A DNA stretch of 64,000 nt from Siphonodentalium dalli (taxonomy: Eukaryota > Mollusca > Scaphopoda > Gadilida > Siphonodentaliidae), in contig CP136067.1 in NCBI GenBank assembly GCA_032622095.1, positions 92,184,707 to 92,248,706 of the forward strand, read 5' to 3'. The first letter of the stretch is position 1, and each line of letters opens with the position of its first letter. The translations under genes and the position numbers were made by a program. Below the pieces are notes generated by a model. It saw only the letters and a program-made list of their open reading frames with translations. It made no database searches and was not told where the DNA came from. This document shows positions 24,201 to 37,939 of this stretch, piece by piece.

Positions 24201-24778
24201 TTAAAGGGGTAGTGAACACCATCTTCAATAAAATACCAGTTATAACAACGATCTAATATAGATAATATATAGAAAACTAAGTAATTTGAGTCGAAGATGT
24301 ATTCTGTAAACGTTCAGGTTAATAGGTTTCCTTAAAATCAAAGTTAATAATTTGATATAAATTAAATTTCTGGCTGGAGCCATAAATTAAATTACGAATT
24401 TCGTGTACAAGACGTAATCAAAAATGAATCACGGATAGTGGATTGAGGCACGCGTGGCACACATGATCGTGTAAACAAAATTTGTTGATACGGGTCGTAA
24501 ACTCAAGCCACTCGCTGACTAGTGATAATACAATGACTTAAATGACTATATTGGACTAGTATGCATATACTATAACATTTATTTGATACATTTGTTTGAA
24601 AACTGTCCAAAAATTACTCGACAGCGACATTTGGTATTTTCGCATTCCGGCTATTCTTCCCTCCGTATCATTACTTCGTACTCAACAGACTTTAAAATAA
24701 TGGAAACCTGGTTACCTTATTCTACGACTCAGAGTCTATAGAAACCAACAACAACATTTAAGTACAGTTTCCCTTTAA
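24201..24778. mobile_element. Possible MITE, TTAAAGGG ends
   Basis: Begins TTAAAGGGGTAGTGAAC and ends AGTACAGTTTCCCTTTAA, imperfect inverted ends resembling those of the element at 20753-20985. About 580 bp, no coding. The end match is only moderate. Confidence 0.4.
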
Positions 24779-26399
24779 AGATACGGGAAGTCTTTGTGGT
24801 GGGTATGCTGTTAAAATATTCATCTCCGTCAAAAACCGCCATAAACAGAAGGAATAGTAAGCTATAGACAAACTTTGTTCTTATGTCAATCAGAAATATG
24901 GCATAAACAGTATGTTATTGTCAACTTTTTCCCCTTTGTTATGTAAACAAAAGCAAAACAAGTTACTTTTCCTGGCTTTTGTTTAGATCCGGATATGGTA
25001 AACATAAAGAGCGTTATTTGTTACTGTTTTCCTGTTATGGAAGTAATAAAGAGCGTTTACATCATTTTTGTGTGATTAACCAATATAATTGCGCTGCGTT
25101 ATGTAAACAGACGCACAACTACTGTAACACGAGCAGTCTCTTGTTTAAGTACACCAGCGTACGCATTGACGACAATATACTATTTACGCGCTAATTATAT
25201 TTGGCATATGAACGGAACTGTATATATTTTGGTGTTCCTTCTGTTGATGGCGATTTGAACAAATATAAATATTTCTGCAACGAACGCCGCCCGTGCCTTT
25301 AAATACATTAAATTAATCTAATAATAGCACCGACTTAAATCTTTTGCTGCCACCACGCCACATGGACGTACACCCAGTGCCAATCATTCTGGATGTAAAT
25401 TGATGTATTTTACAGTATTTTATGTACATATTTGTATTGCAATGACTATCGGGTAATTATTGATGTATTTAGTTGAAACTTCACATCGAATTATGTATGG
25501 CAATGACCTATATATCACCAGCCGCCGTGGTAAACCATTCGATGTCATTTGGGGTCATCATAGGGGTCACATGGCCATGTGACCTTGACGGCCATCTTGG
25601 ATTTACTTTAATTTATGTTTTTGGGCAGTTTTTGTTCATAGTATTACTGTAGTATAACTATGGTAGATCATAGATTCATAATATTTTATACTATAGTAAA
25701 CCATGATATACTACATAATAACATTGCATACTATAGTAATACACTATTATAGTTTAGTATAACTACTGTACATAAAACAATTGTATTTTTTCATATGGGA
25801 ACAATTATGATGCTTATTTTCCACTCATCGATCGCATCCCACCAAAAGTGAATTCGTCAACGCTATATTCTGGCTTTGACTGTACTCATAGAACGTTACG
25901 AGTAGCATGACATTGACTGACCTTTCTTCTAAATTATCAACGCACACCATCACTCTATAGAAAATAACCGACCCCTTCGTAATGTAAAACAAACAATAGA
26001 ATTATATCCTTTATACCAGATGAATGCGCTATTGGCAGCGACTGGGTAACTCGCATTTATGCGAGATTGGCAATGAAAGAGTTAATGCGCGAAACAAATC
26101 TCTACCAGCGGTGACTCTTAATGATGATAACACCTCTCAAAATACCTAATAAATAATTTGAGTGTGCTATAAAATTAATTGAATTGAAAGACCAAATGTT
26201 ATAGTCATGAGCGAATTACTAAATACAAAAGACAAACATTTATATCGCCGGCTATGTATATTAATACGACACATTATAAAGGAATTTAATTAGATTATGA
26301 AGGTGTATTACCCAATGGTTCAATGATATCATAAATTTGTATATTGCAGCGATGTTACATGTATATCTGATCATATGTCTTTTATATAACACTGTTATG
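24779..26399. other. Intergenic, no gene recognised
   Basis: AT-rich. A patch at 25640-25790 consists of many ATAGTATTACTGTAGTATAA-like phrases in both orientations. Nothing else is supported. Confidence 0.4.
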
Positions 26400-26508
26400 T
26401 TCTAGATAAACCATGTTGACCACATGTATGTATGTAAACATTGTACACATATAATTATCTCCATACCTTTATTAATGGAGTGAGAAATAAATGAATTGAA
26501 TTGAATAA
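26400..26508 (+). mobile_element. Retrotransposon 3' tail with (GAATT) repeats
   Basis: Sequence ending GAAATAAATGAATTGAATTGAA looks like the 3' end of a LINE that terminates in a short tandem motif. The minus-strand tail at 48815-48905 ends in the same motif. No coding part is attached. Confidence 0.4.
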
Positions 26509-26524
26509 TTTCACCGAGTCAGTG

Positions 26525-27115
26525 CGTGAAACATAAAACGTCTATCAGTTGTCTCTGTGGAACGTGTCATTCACATGACAATATAATAGGAGATATAATA
26601 CTACCGTATAAGTAGGCAAACTAGTCCCACGAAAATCTGACAATTATTTGGAAAAATAATTATTTATGGACCGGTTTGAACACAATTATGGTATCCATAA
26701 GGGTTCGTTCGTGCACTGCTAAATTTGCACGGCATGTGTTGCAGGCGAAAACGATATGGTGGGAGAATATGAACATAAACATGCATATCGAATGCATATG
26801 CACCACAGCTAAATACATGAGAAGTAAAGTATCTGTAGTTCCACATGTAGTGATCGATGCTACCGGAATTTGTCTGTGAATAGCATGCAATTATCTCGCA
26901 TGAATGAGATATATAACAGGTATTAATGCGCGAAACATGAAACTTATATCGTATAAAACAATGCGGTGCATCAGTTGTCTCTGTGGAACGTGTCATTCAC
27001 GTGGCAATGGAATAGGAGATATAATACTACATAATAAGTAGACAAAATAGTCCAACACAAATCTGACAATTATTTGGGAAACTAATTATTTATGGACCGG
27101 TTTGAACACGATTCT
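26525..27115. repeat. ~165-bp direct repeats flanking a family A MITE remnant
   Basis: CAGTTGTCTCTGTGGAACGT and the next ~150 bp, ending TTATGGACCGGTTTGAACAC, occur at 26546-26695 and again at 26966-27112. Between them (about 26700-26940) lies a decayed family A MITE (phrases TTTGCACGGCATG and TGTAGTTCCACATG). This looks like a duplication that includes or followed the MITE insertion. Confidence 0.65.
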
Positions 27116-29083
27116 GGTATTATTGTCATCAGTGTTGTCGGCGACAAAATTATTATTGAACACGTATTTTCTCCAATTTAACAAGATTCTTGTAAATTCT
27201 GGTATTTGGATAGCGTCGATAACGCGAGAGTGTTTAACGTCGATACGTGAGCTCAGTGTGGTACAGCAACATCAATCCACCAGAGATTACACACGCAGTA
27301 TCGCCCCCGTAAAGTTGGTTAACGATAGGGAAGTTTAGATCGAGCAATTAAACTCCAGTCCAACATATTTTCGTGCAAATAGGTTAACATTGAACCTAAT
27401 TATTCATATAGGTCCATATTGGATTTATTTTATTCATAAAAACCGTTTAATCTTTTCATTGACGTGCGACAATGCCTACATGGGTTAATAACAAATTACC
27501 GTAATACGTTGGCAGAATAACTAAATTGTCTTTTCTGTGGATAAATACGCTTTGTAGAATATTATTCTTATTCTGGTTTCAGTGATTCAATGCCTATTTT
27601 CTGCAATACATTCTTAATTGCAACGTCGAAAATTTAAATTTTGCCAAAATCACCATTGTTTTGTTACGGCCTCGTTTTCTCCATTACTTCCGCTTTCGGT
27701 GATACTTATTTTGAGTAATTGAATAAGCGACAAAGTGTGAATATTTATTGGTTTTGATTGGTCAAGCGACACATTATTTGATGCGCAGGTAATTTCATTG
27801 GCGCGATCCCCCCCCCCCATTGAAACAATACTAACCACGGGAGTCCATAGACCGTTAGTTCATTTAAATAAAACATGGTATAGTTTTAATTAGACTGATT
27901 GAACGCATACCATTATTCAGTTGAACTGCGAGGGCCACGACGAAAGCACATTAGCACAGCAAATAGGTTTGTACAGAACATATTTTCCAAATATTCGAAA
28001 GTTTTGAAATACGTCAATAGATACATATTTCGACCTCCCAATACATATTGAGCTTATGATGCAGTAGAACAGGCTGGCTAGCCACACGATTGAGACGTTA
28101 TCGTTTACGGATAAACATGATCCACCTTTGCTCGATAATGCGACAACGTCCACTCGTCCAGCGATCTCATGAATCCTCTTTACGTTGGTATCTGACAGTG
28201 CCTGGCGTTTGAAGTTAGAAGTTATCGATCTAACAAAACTTAGCAAAATAACTCGTTATCAACTGACCGGGCCTGGCATTATAAGAAGGCAAGTTGCTCC
28301 AGTTCGCCATGAGCTCTCATAAAATAAAAATGTTTTCCTCAATGGCGACGATACAATGAGTCTACAAACGAGTCTAACTATTTTTGAAGATTTCCAAACC
28401 ATTATTATCCACACACAACGATTTTAGTTGCTTAATTATAAATCAGTCAGCAGCATCTTAGAGCATCATACCTAACATGTAATTAAACGAACAATCCGTT
28501 CCAGTCCACTCCCTCCACCGCCCCCTCAATCTTTGTCTTCTTATCTTAAATTCTCCTCTTATTCTTTATACCCAAAAAATCCCAGGACCCATGTAATATC
28601 CGAATTATCTATCTACTGTCCGGTCCCGACACTAATGTCAAATTTCATGATGATTTATATATATTAAACAGGGGCCCTTGATGATACATGGGGAGAACGA
28701 CATCCGAAAAGCCATGTGCTTACTGTCGTTCTCCCTTTCTACCAGATATATCACATATTACCATATTCATTATATCAGTCCCTTGTTCAATGTATATTAT
28801 GTAACTATTATATAAAAATGATTGTGGTTATTAAACTCATTGCATTGTACCCATTTTGACTCCCATCCATTGAAAATTCAATAAGTAAGTCGCATTTGCC
28901 TTCGCGTAAAATAGGTGCCTGTCGATTAATATATGCACCAACACTAGTACTACCCATTGGTTGGAGCTATTGTTGCTCTCAGGGGCTCGTATTTATCAAC
29001 TGAATTTATAGTCCAGGTTTGTAGATGTACGCTTTATATTCCATAATTGAATTAGATCCCACAATGATGACATAACTATGATG
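27116..29083. other. Intergenic, no gene recognised
   Basis: A minus-strand open frame of 109 codons (27917-28246) contains one hydrophobic stretch (VSIVWLASLFYCIISSICI), but I recognise no family and see no clear splice pair. Otherwise AT-rich non-coding DNA. Confidence 0.35.
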
Positions 29084-29263
29084 TTAAGGAGCCTCGCTTA
29101 TATAAGAGAAAGCACTGGCTTACACGGTCAAGGTAAATATTATAAGGCCAATGTATTATCTTATATATGCGAGGCTGTCTAAGGGAGACTCGCATATATA
29201 AGAGAATCAATTGACACAGGATTTTCGCAAATTTTCAGGAAGCTCCAGTCATGCAAGGGTTAA
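29084..29263. mobile_element. TTAA-bounded hairpin MITE, decayed copy
   Basis: Bounded by TTAA on both sides (29084-29087, 29260-29263). It contains the hairpin module CTTATATATGCGAGGC/GACTCGCATATATAAGAG (about 29160-29205) and the right-end sequence AAGCTCCAGTCATG. This matches the end of the element at 31560-32074. Confidence 0.6.
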
Positions 29264-31559
29264 ATGACGGGAAATGTTCCAATCTTTCCGTCATGATTTT
29301 ATTGGAATAAATGGACTTTGATTTTGCCAATGAAACTGTAACGGTAATGTTTAAATACAAATGGCGTTTGACATGCAAAATTCTAGTCATATGAGACATA
29401 TTGTAACAGAAAATAAGAACAAGTTGATATTTTGTCACCTATACTCGTCGGTGATACTAGTGTTGCAGACGTTCATTACATTTCACATGCACCCACCACT
29501 GTGATGACTTAATTTAATTGAGTTCCTTCAATCTCCGAAATAGTAATGACGGTTCGATAAGCATTGTCAGTGGTGAACATGTGCTTCGAATTCAGTCTCC
29601 CAAAGCACCTTATAACCCAACATTATACACTAATACAATATAGTTCATCTAAGTATTATACAGTGTGAATCAATTGACCCAGAACTTTTACGCACAATAC
29701 TTCTATGGGAGAGCCAATTAGAGGAAAATTGCAACTAACTAGCTTGTAAGACCAAACTATAATATATGCGTTACAACCATTGTTCCTGACAAATGGTGTA
29801 GCTTATTGTCGTTTAACAGATTGTCGGACTGTGGGGTCGAGGTAAATGGAGGATGTAACAAAGGTCCTATACACACATCTATATACAGAACCATTAACTT
29901 AATATATAATTTATTGATGGTCCGTGTTAAACAGGTTAAAACACGGCTATGACATCACGTCATTGTTCACGAATGACGTAGTTTAAGGGATAGACGCACG
30001 TTTTACATCCAGTCAAAACTTGCAAGAAATGTTCAATAAAGTATTTCAGTTGATCAATCAGGCAAACAATCTTGAATTTCACATATCGTCATGTGATTAT
30101 ATACTAAACACCTCAGTTTCCTTCAGAGGTTTTAGTCGATGTATGTAGCGCCTTACAATGTGTGAAATATAAGCGCATCACTACACGCTGTTTATTGGTT
30201 TAAACCATGTTGTTTCCGCAATGTTTCTACTTTATTTACATAGAACTGGCATTTAGTTCTATGAAGGGTAAGTCTTCACCAGAGGCACGCCCATATATAA
30301 TGACTATTTACACTGTACGTGTATTTACTCATTTGTCCACTTGTTTATTATAAGAGGAGTTTTATGATCAGTATGCTTTTTGTTGATGCCATCGATTTTA
30401 TTATCATTATTGTGCATCAAAAGATTGTTACTGCTATATTCAATGAACTGTATCCACTACATTATAAGTATCTCGGTCGGGGACGCTGCCAAAATAGGTT
30501 AGTGAATAGCTGACTGCTATTTCGTATAATTCATGTACTTATGGGTGAGAAAACTTTAGTGAAAGGTTACCGGTAAATGGGACACATCTATATCCGTTCC
30601 AAATCTCCATCGCTGTATGTGCTGCATTTAAAGTACGCAAGTGACCGTGACGAAGTTCACCGATTTACCATGACGGGTATCGCAAACTCGCTATTAACTA
30701 AACATGTCAAATAAGATTCAGCATCCCCACCCATAGGTTACCCGCAGTCTATATGCGACAAAGATTCGTATGCACAGCAACGTATTCTCTAACGTTGTGA
30801 CTAACCCCGTCTAGATGACTAAATAGTCGTCTAATATCTGTAAATGTTCTGTCTGCAGTCTGTTCCATTAAACAATAACAAGTAAGTGAATGACACACTG
30901 ATGAAATACATGTATTCTTTGCAAATGGCAGAAACACAGGGGCTTGCAGCTCCACATCCCAACCACTTTACCCTTAAACGCCGTGCCTATACAGCGTATT
31001 TACACCCCCCCCCCCAGCACAAATCTTATGCACCGTACTTACAAGTATATAAGTTCCTGCTTTACGTCATGTTAGACACATGAGACATGTGTATACTACC
31101 ATGCTGTATATAGCAGGCACGTATATAGGGACGGTGCATAATGGCAGTGCAGGTTTGGATGGGGTGGGGATCGGAGCGCATTACAAGCCCGTGTGGCGGA
31201 AACAGTAATCCCAAAATAAAATGTTATCATCTCAACGATGAATACCTGTTTTGCAATGATTAGCTTGTTATGTTCAATTACTCAGCTATTCGTCATATCG
31301 GTAGTTACATGTAAGTAATCCAAGGTCCCATCTATCCAATGATGAATTCATACAATAATACAATAATACCATACAATGCATACTATTTAAAGCACCAGAA
31401 TAATTAAATGAGCTGAAGTTGGCATCACAGCAATCATTGAATAATTTAATATTGAGGGATGTGGTGTTATGTCGGTTAACTAAAATGTAACTCTACAAAT
31501 GAAGCTATATATCATATCACCAGTACAATAAGCTACATGTGAGTAATGTAAATAATGTT
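29264..31559. other. Intergenic, no gene recognised
   Basis: No supported gene, RNA or repeat boundary. There is a C-run at 31006-31015. Short open frames (30319-30513, 30886-31083) are without domain. Confidence 0.4.
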
Positions 31560-32074
31560 TTAACCTTTTCATGACGGGAGCTGCGCTGGCGCAACATTAA
31601 AGTCCCTGTGCCAATGCATGATCTTATAAATGCGAGTCGACCATAGGTCGCCTCTCATACATAAGAGAATGCATTGGCCTAGCAATTTATTTTTTCATTT
31701 TTTATCAATTTTTCTTATATTCTTTAACAATTTTTATTATTATTAATCATTTTTTATCGTTTATTTCTTATATTCTTTAAAATTTTATATAATTATTTTT
31801 ATAATTTTTTTTTATATTCTTTAACAATTTTTATAGTTTATTTCTTATATTCTTTAATAATTTTTATCATTATTTCTCACATTCTTTAACAATTTTTATT
31901 TTTTTATTTTGTCATACATTTTTTAACAATTATAAAAAATAAAATAAATTGTGTTAGGCCAATGCATTCTCTTATATATGCGAGGCGACCTATGGTCGAC
32001 TCGCATATATACGAGCATGCATTGGCACACGGTTTTCGCAAATAATCAGGAAGCTCCAGTCATGGAAGGGTTAA
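31560..32074. mobile_element. TTAA MITE with two internal hairpins and T-rich core
   Basis: Flanked by TTAA (31560-31563, 32071-32074) with inverted ends TTAACCTTTTCATGACGGGAGC and its right-hand partner CTCCAGTCATGGAAGGGTTAA, as in piggyBac-type MITEs (superfamily inferred from TTAA only). Each side holds the hairpin module GCCAATGCAT...GCGAGTCGACC (31608-31680 and 31959-32028). The core (31685-31945) is a degenerate repeat of TTTCTTATATTCTTTAAC. Confidence 0.65.
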
Positions 32075-32598
32075 CATCTCAAATTTATGAAAATATACTG
32101 TTCTGGCAATCGCTTAGTTATTGCATATATACTACATGTAGTAAATTAAAGGTGGTATGTGAACTTCAACTTAAAGTGATGTGAAACAAATATTATGTCC
32201 AAATTGACAACACACACCGTCATTCTCATATAATAATTAATCACAATGACTCTCGATGGCGAAATCGTTTTCGTTTGTTTATCGCAGATAGTTGCGTCCC
32301 GAATCGAGAAATAAATATTTACAATTTAACATATTTTAGACGATGTTTTCTATGGAGTGGTTCTTGTCGATTTGCTTCAGATTTTCGGCGATGTTCCACA
32401 TTCCACCAGTTGGCATATCGCCTGAATACTAACTTATCAGTTTATTGCACCCAAACAAGTCCACAATATGTCTTTAAGAGTTTTCGCTGAATAGATCCAA
32501 ATAAATTCTGTATTGAACAATGTGGCAGTTCTTTCCTGAATGTATGCAAAACTATCGGTATTATTATTGAGTGATAAGTCAAATAGCACACAATTCAT
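32075..32598. other. Intergenic, no gene recognised
   Basis: No domain, exon or repeat structure that I can support. Confidence 0.4.
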
Positions 32599-32850
32599 TT
32601 AACCCTTTACCCAACAAGCTGGCCAAAAACGGCCAAATAAAGCTGCAACAGCCTAAATTATATTGGGTCTGTCTCAATAAAACCATACAAATATGGATAT
32701 CATTGGAACCGGCTCATTGACCACATTGTGATGGTTACAGTTATGCCCTGTGCCAATGCATTCTCTTATATATGCGAGTCTACCTATGGTCGACTCGCAT
32801 ATATAAGAGAATGCATTGGCACAGGGCCGTTCTGTTGGGTAAAGGGTTAT
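32599..32850. mobile_element. Small MITE with perfect 36-bp internal hairpin
   Basis: Ends AACCCTTTACCCAACA and TGTTGGGTAAAGGGTT form a 16-bp perfect inverted repeat. The left flank is TTAA and the right flank TTAT, a likely mutated TTAA duplication. Inside, arms 32745-32780 and 32792-32827 are perfectly complementary (36 of 36) around an 11-nt loop. The arm begins GCCCTGTGCCAATGCATTCT. The same hairpin, diverged, sits in the MITEs at 29084-29263 and 31560-32074. Confidence 0.8.
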
Positions 32851-33369
32851 TCACAACGATTCAATATCAGTCTATCATCTACAACTCTCATGACAGTTGG
32901 TATTTGCTGACAATTTGGCCGCGTCGAAATGATAGAACATCCATCCGCACCACCGTCTATGACATTAACCATATGGTTCAGGCTGTCAGTGGCAAAATTG
33001 CCAGATTTTTAGCATAGAGCGAAGGGAATTTACACTTGGGGTAAACTTGAATATCACCACACCTCATTAAAAAGCCTTTATACGTTCCTTAATTGCGAAT
33101 ACTTAGATGCTCATCTGTGTTTGTTTCTGTATATTTGTTCAGAAATTACACACTCTTAAATGCAGTTATAAAAATGTTGACGACCACAGCTGAATTTATA
33201 ACGTCCTTTCGTTATCAAATGATTATACTTTTGGCCTGTGAGTTCATTTATGTTTGTATAACACATACCAGCTACATGTATTTTACAGATTATGGTGAAG
33301 CTTGTGTTTAAACTCTTGCCGTATGATCTTTTAGTTTTGTATTTCTTTGTTTTTATGTTTTGTTTCAGT
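32851..33369. other. Intergenic, no gene recognised
   Basis: AT-rich sequence with short open frames and nothing recognisable. Confidence 0.4.
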
Positions 33370-36300
33370 TTAAGTTTTTTCTTAGTTTCAATTTGGTTAA
33401 GTTTTTTGAAAAATTACCAAACATATTCAGACATTTTGTGTCAAACTATTTTGTGTGGCACAGTGAACCCTGCTTGTCTCTCATGGGACGTTCATGAAGC
33501 ATTTGTGTCCACTGCCGCTGCTCGGAACGTGCCATCCGCTGAAATGTAGTCTGGTGCATGTGGGGTCCCTCTGACACAGTGCCACGCAATCCTCCATCAT
33601 GAGTTTTATTCCAGTTTGGTATCGTTGCATCGGGCCATGTTCTTGGTCGTCAGATATCTCGAATATGCTACCACTGACTTCTGTAATAACATGGACACAA
33701 CATACAGTAATGCCCTAAGTAATCGACTCCTTAACCACAGCATAATTATGGGTATTTTTCAGGATTTAGTCGGAAATATGGCTTGCTGCTATTCATCGGA
33801 AAGCTCTCAGTAAATCCTGAAAAATTACCCATAATTCTGCTGTGGTTAAATCCTGAAAAGTTACCCATAATTATGCTGTGGTTAAGGAGTCGATTATTTA
33901 GAATATTACTGTACTTGTCATTTATATCGATGCATGCAAAAGAGTAGGATGTCTGTCTGTCACTCTGTTCGTGATTTTCCTGGCAGACCCCAGGAACTAT
34001 TTCAACCTAATTTGGTGCGGTGACTCTCTGGTTTCTCCGGTGGATGTTATAAAGGCGTTAGTTTATATATTTAATAACAAAAATAAAAATATTGAAATAA
34101 TAGGTTAAATTGATCAAGGAGTTGAATCTCAAAAAAATAAATTGTTTTTAAAATTAAAATAATTTGTATTTGTTTTGTTTATAAATCAAAAATATGAAAC
34201 GATCAAAATATCCACAAAGGGTTCGCAGGCCCCTATCGCAGAAAGGGATATATATGTCAGTCTGTTTGTTCCTGATTTTTCTCCCAGACCTCTGGGCTGA
34301 TTTCAACAATTATGTTTGCCAGATATACTACGGTTATTGTCACGTGATATTTTGTTTACAAGACCAAACACACGGTGGGCTCTAATATGTCACAATTGTC
34401 TAAATATGGCTCGGAGCGCCTTCCCATGGATGCTGGGGGACATATAGGAGAATAAAATAAAAATTGGGATCTGATTGGTCAATAGCCAAAGATTCAATTA
34501 GTTCTAGTGCCATTCTGACCTTACATGTAGTTACTATAACACAATATTTAAAGGTACTCAATCATATTCGATGGTCACATATCATCAGATTCCAACATCA
34601 GCAACAACATTTTTTGAAATGCCAGTTATCAGAATCGATTAATTGTCCAAAAATAATGCTAACCGCAGTCAACTATAGTATACGCATTCCCAACCTGTTA
34701 TTTATCAACATTTTGTTCAACGAAATTTGGCCGGTTTGTCACAATAAATTGCTAGCTGACACACACAAAAGCCAATTGATTTTAGAGTTATCCATCTCCA
34801 TCCGCAATTTGGTCCGAGACCGTCTTCTCGTCGATTTTTTACCAGGCCACTAAAAAGTACCGGTGGCACAAAATAATAGATTTCAAAACTCGATATCTGA
34901 TCACTCAGAGCTTTGATGGTTGGATTCATCGACTCGATTCAAGTTTCTTTTTTGTTTTACCCCCGAAGCCAAATTAATAGTAATTTGCGAGCGTTTATTC
35001 GGATTATGCATCTTTAAGACGACTTCTCTGCATGTCGTATATGATTTTACATCAAATGCCAATCTTTATGATTTTAAAAATGCAGGATATGGACATTATT
35101 TTTTAAACAATATACACTAAAGTGTTTGCAATTAGGTCTACGGCAAATAATTTACATAATATTAAACGGAGGACTTCTTCGGCATTTGACCGAACACATC
35201 AACTGACCTTTGTTTTTGGTGTATGCATCGAGTTGATCCAGAATGCAACTGGAGCTCGCAATCCAGGGCGCACCTGTAATGAACTTTGACTAAGAATATC
35301 TATTTATAACTAGATACATGAACATAATCAAGCCTTGACATAATGTCTGTAGAATGAGGTGTGTATTTAGAGAGGATATCCCGCACAGGGGGTAGGCATA
35401 ACTAAATTCAACCTCTGGTGACCTCATTCTACTTAGGCCTCATCTTATGGGAAGTATATATAGTGTCGAATTAACATTTTTTTAAATTACTTTTCACTTC
35501 TGTTCAGTTTCTACACCCTTAATTTTCAGTAGATAAATTGCATACTCCATGTGACTAATTGGTGAATATCACCAACTTCTGCTGGGGAGCTTCTATCTGA
35601 TCCAAGGTCTCCCATAGTAGTTCATGCCTCAACGGAGGTCCACAGAGGGAGAATATGGTGACACTTGACCACCGTGTGTGATAGCGGCCGTGGTGGTTGA
35701 GGCCTCAGTAGAATGAGGTCCACAGAGGGTGAAATATGGTGACACTAGACCGTCGTGTGTGATAGCGTCACTAAATTCACCACCTGGGAACCTCAATCAG
35801 TATATGACAGACATACAACTTCAAGGTTTGATAATAATGAATAATGAATTAATCGATATGATATGTGTGAGTACAAACCGATGTCGCATCGAGCACTGAT
35901 TTGACGTTCTTTGTTTTCACAAATTTATTTTAATTCAACCATTCATTTTGTGAAAACAAAATATCATTCTGAGGGTACTATTGTATAGATCATGAATGGC
36001 TTGGAGTTGACTATGCCAAAATAATGGTCCGAGAGGAGGAATAGTCCACGAGCCGCAGGCGAGTCGAAACTATTCCTCACCGAAGACCACTATTTTGGCA
36101 TAGTCAAGGACAAGACATGCATTATGTAATATTTACATACTGAGTGTGATTATCACTAAATCCAGCATTCCGATTGGTCGGCGCCCACGTGACTAGTTGC
36201 AATTATTTTATTTCTCGGTGAACGCTCAAGAGGGTCATAATTGCAACCATAATTACATCGACGCGTCATTGATTTTGGAGAAGAACGCGTAATGTTTTGG

Positions 36301-36980
36301 GCGCATTTGCACTCGCGCAGGATTGACTTAATAAATCATCAGGTTTCAATATAAAGAGCCTCGTTTTGAAATTTTTCTCAGCTGGTTTCTGGTCGGGTGC
36401 TATGGGATATTTTGGGCTGGTTTTGTCACGATACACTTTTCGATTTAAAAACATTTACAAAAGTGGCATTTTCGCTAAATGTATATAAATATAAGGATTA
36501 ACTGTCATGTGGAATGTTTTTATGAATAAAAGTTATGACCACTTACCTCACGGTTTTAACAGAATCGCTTCATGATTGATGTATTTATTTCTATAAATAA
36601 GTCATTAGAAAATAAAAAAATTGGCGAAATTTTAGAAGTTAACTTGTTTGTCTTCTTTGAAAACGGAAAAGGAAGTTGTCAATAACGTTCACTGGATTTA
36701 AAATAGGACTGTCCACGCTTGCCAACTAAACGAACAAACTATACATTGAATAGCTATGGCCGGACATTTGTAAGATCTATACAAGACACAAATAAGTCCA
36801 ATGATATCCGATATTGCAACAACTATTGTACAATGTCTAGTTCAGATTGGCAGTGTCTTCAGGCGGAAATCCGATTTCGCGAAATGAGTCTGTTACTATA
36901 AATACAAAAAGAAAAGTAGGCGAGTTGGAATCCTACTGGGGTACTATCGTAAAATAGTATAGCAGTGTGCAGCCAATCAG
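33370..36980 (+). repeat. Large direct duplication, copy 1
   Basis: About 3.6 kb, repeated in the same orientation at 37940-41690. Examples: TTTTCTTAGTTTCAATTTGG (33377), AGGTGTGTATTTAGAGAGGA (35358, partner 40160), GCCGGACATTTGTAAGATCT (36757, partner 41449). It carries repeat family C, an inverted pair around AATCCTGAAAAATTACCC (33750-33890), a hairpin TTGACTATGCC...GGCATAGTCAA (36008-36105), and a unit of the 63-bp repeat (35220-35280). No coding domain was seen. It may be a large non-autonomous repeat or a segmental duplication. Confidence 0.8.
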
Positions 36981-37939
36981 AACGCGCGAACATCACGCGT
37001 GATATAATATACATGTATATATACGCACCAGAACTTTTTCCAACATTTTTGAATTATGAATAAATTTAATCTATTTTTGGAGTGGGCTGAAAAAAGTCGA
37101 TTAGTATATCTCATAATCGCATACGTATACCCTAGGTCGCTTCGCTTCCGCGGCTTCGCCGCGGGAGAGCGGGCGCTATAACCTCTTAGTGAATACTTAA
37201 CGTTACAGACACACCCCTGAAGTAAATTCTTCATTATAAACAACCTAGAATTTTGCCATCATGACTTGTCACGTGTGCCATTATAATAAATCAAACGTAT
37301 TGCAATAGGACTCGGTATACATGTGTCATAACAAACCGATCACCTATTGTGCCATCACGATTCGGTACGTGATGTATGGCACAATAGAACATATTCGCCT
37401 TTGACTTTGTCACATTCAGGTGTTAAAAATTAGGAATGCATCTTACTCAAACCCAATTAGGAATGCATCTTACTCAAACACAACATAGTGAAATTAACAA
37501 ACGGCGGTATTCCTTTACCATTACAACTGATAGTTTCATGATACGACCAAGAGACTATATATATATGTCCACTGCATTGCCCAATTTTAAACCGTTAGGC
37601 TGCTATAGCCTTTATTTCGGCTATACAGCAGAACCTCCTGGTGATAGTTCTGCGTTTTTAAAAAACACATCAGAAGAAATGCTAGTATAAGCTGAAGAAA
37701 ATATAAACAGCAAACTAAAAGTGAGAATGTATTTCGTATCAACGGCTTACGTTCTACTATGATAAACAAAACCGATGGTTCTTATACGGATAAGTAGTCA
37801 GCGAATGAGAGCGACCGACAGAGAGAGAGGGAGGGAGGGTGGAGACAGAATGGGATAAATCGAGAAGAATGTAATGTATAACATGAGAAACGGGAAAACG
37901 TGATATATGGAAGTATCCAAATTTCCCACATGGAATTTG
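36981..37939. other. Intergenic between the duplicated copies
   Basis: No gene recognised. It contains a GAGAGAGAGGGAGGGAGG purine tract (37820-37840) and two tandem copies of ATGCATCTTACTCAAAC (37435-37485). Confidence 0.4.

Noticed and set aside
27917..28246. 109-codon minus-strand frame with one hydrophobic stretch as a gene
   Set aside because: No recognised family, no clear splice sites and AT-rich composition. It is not distinguishable from chance.
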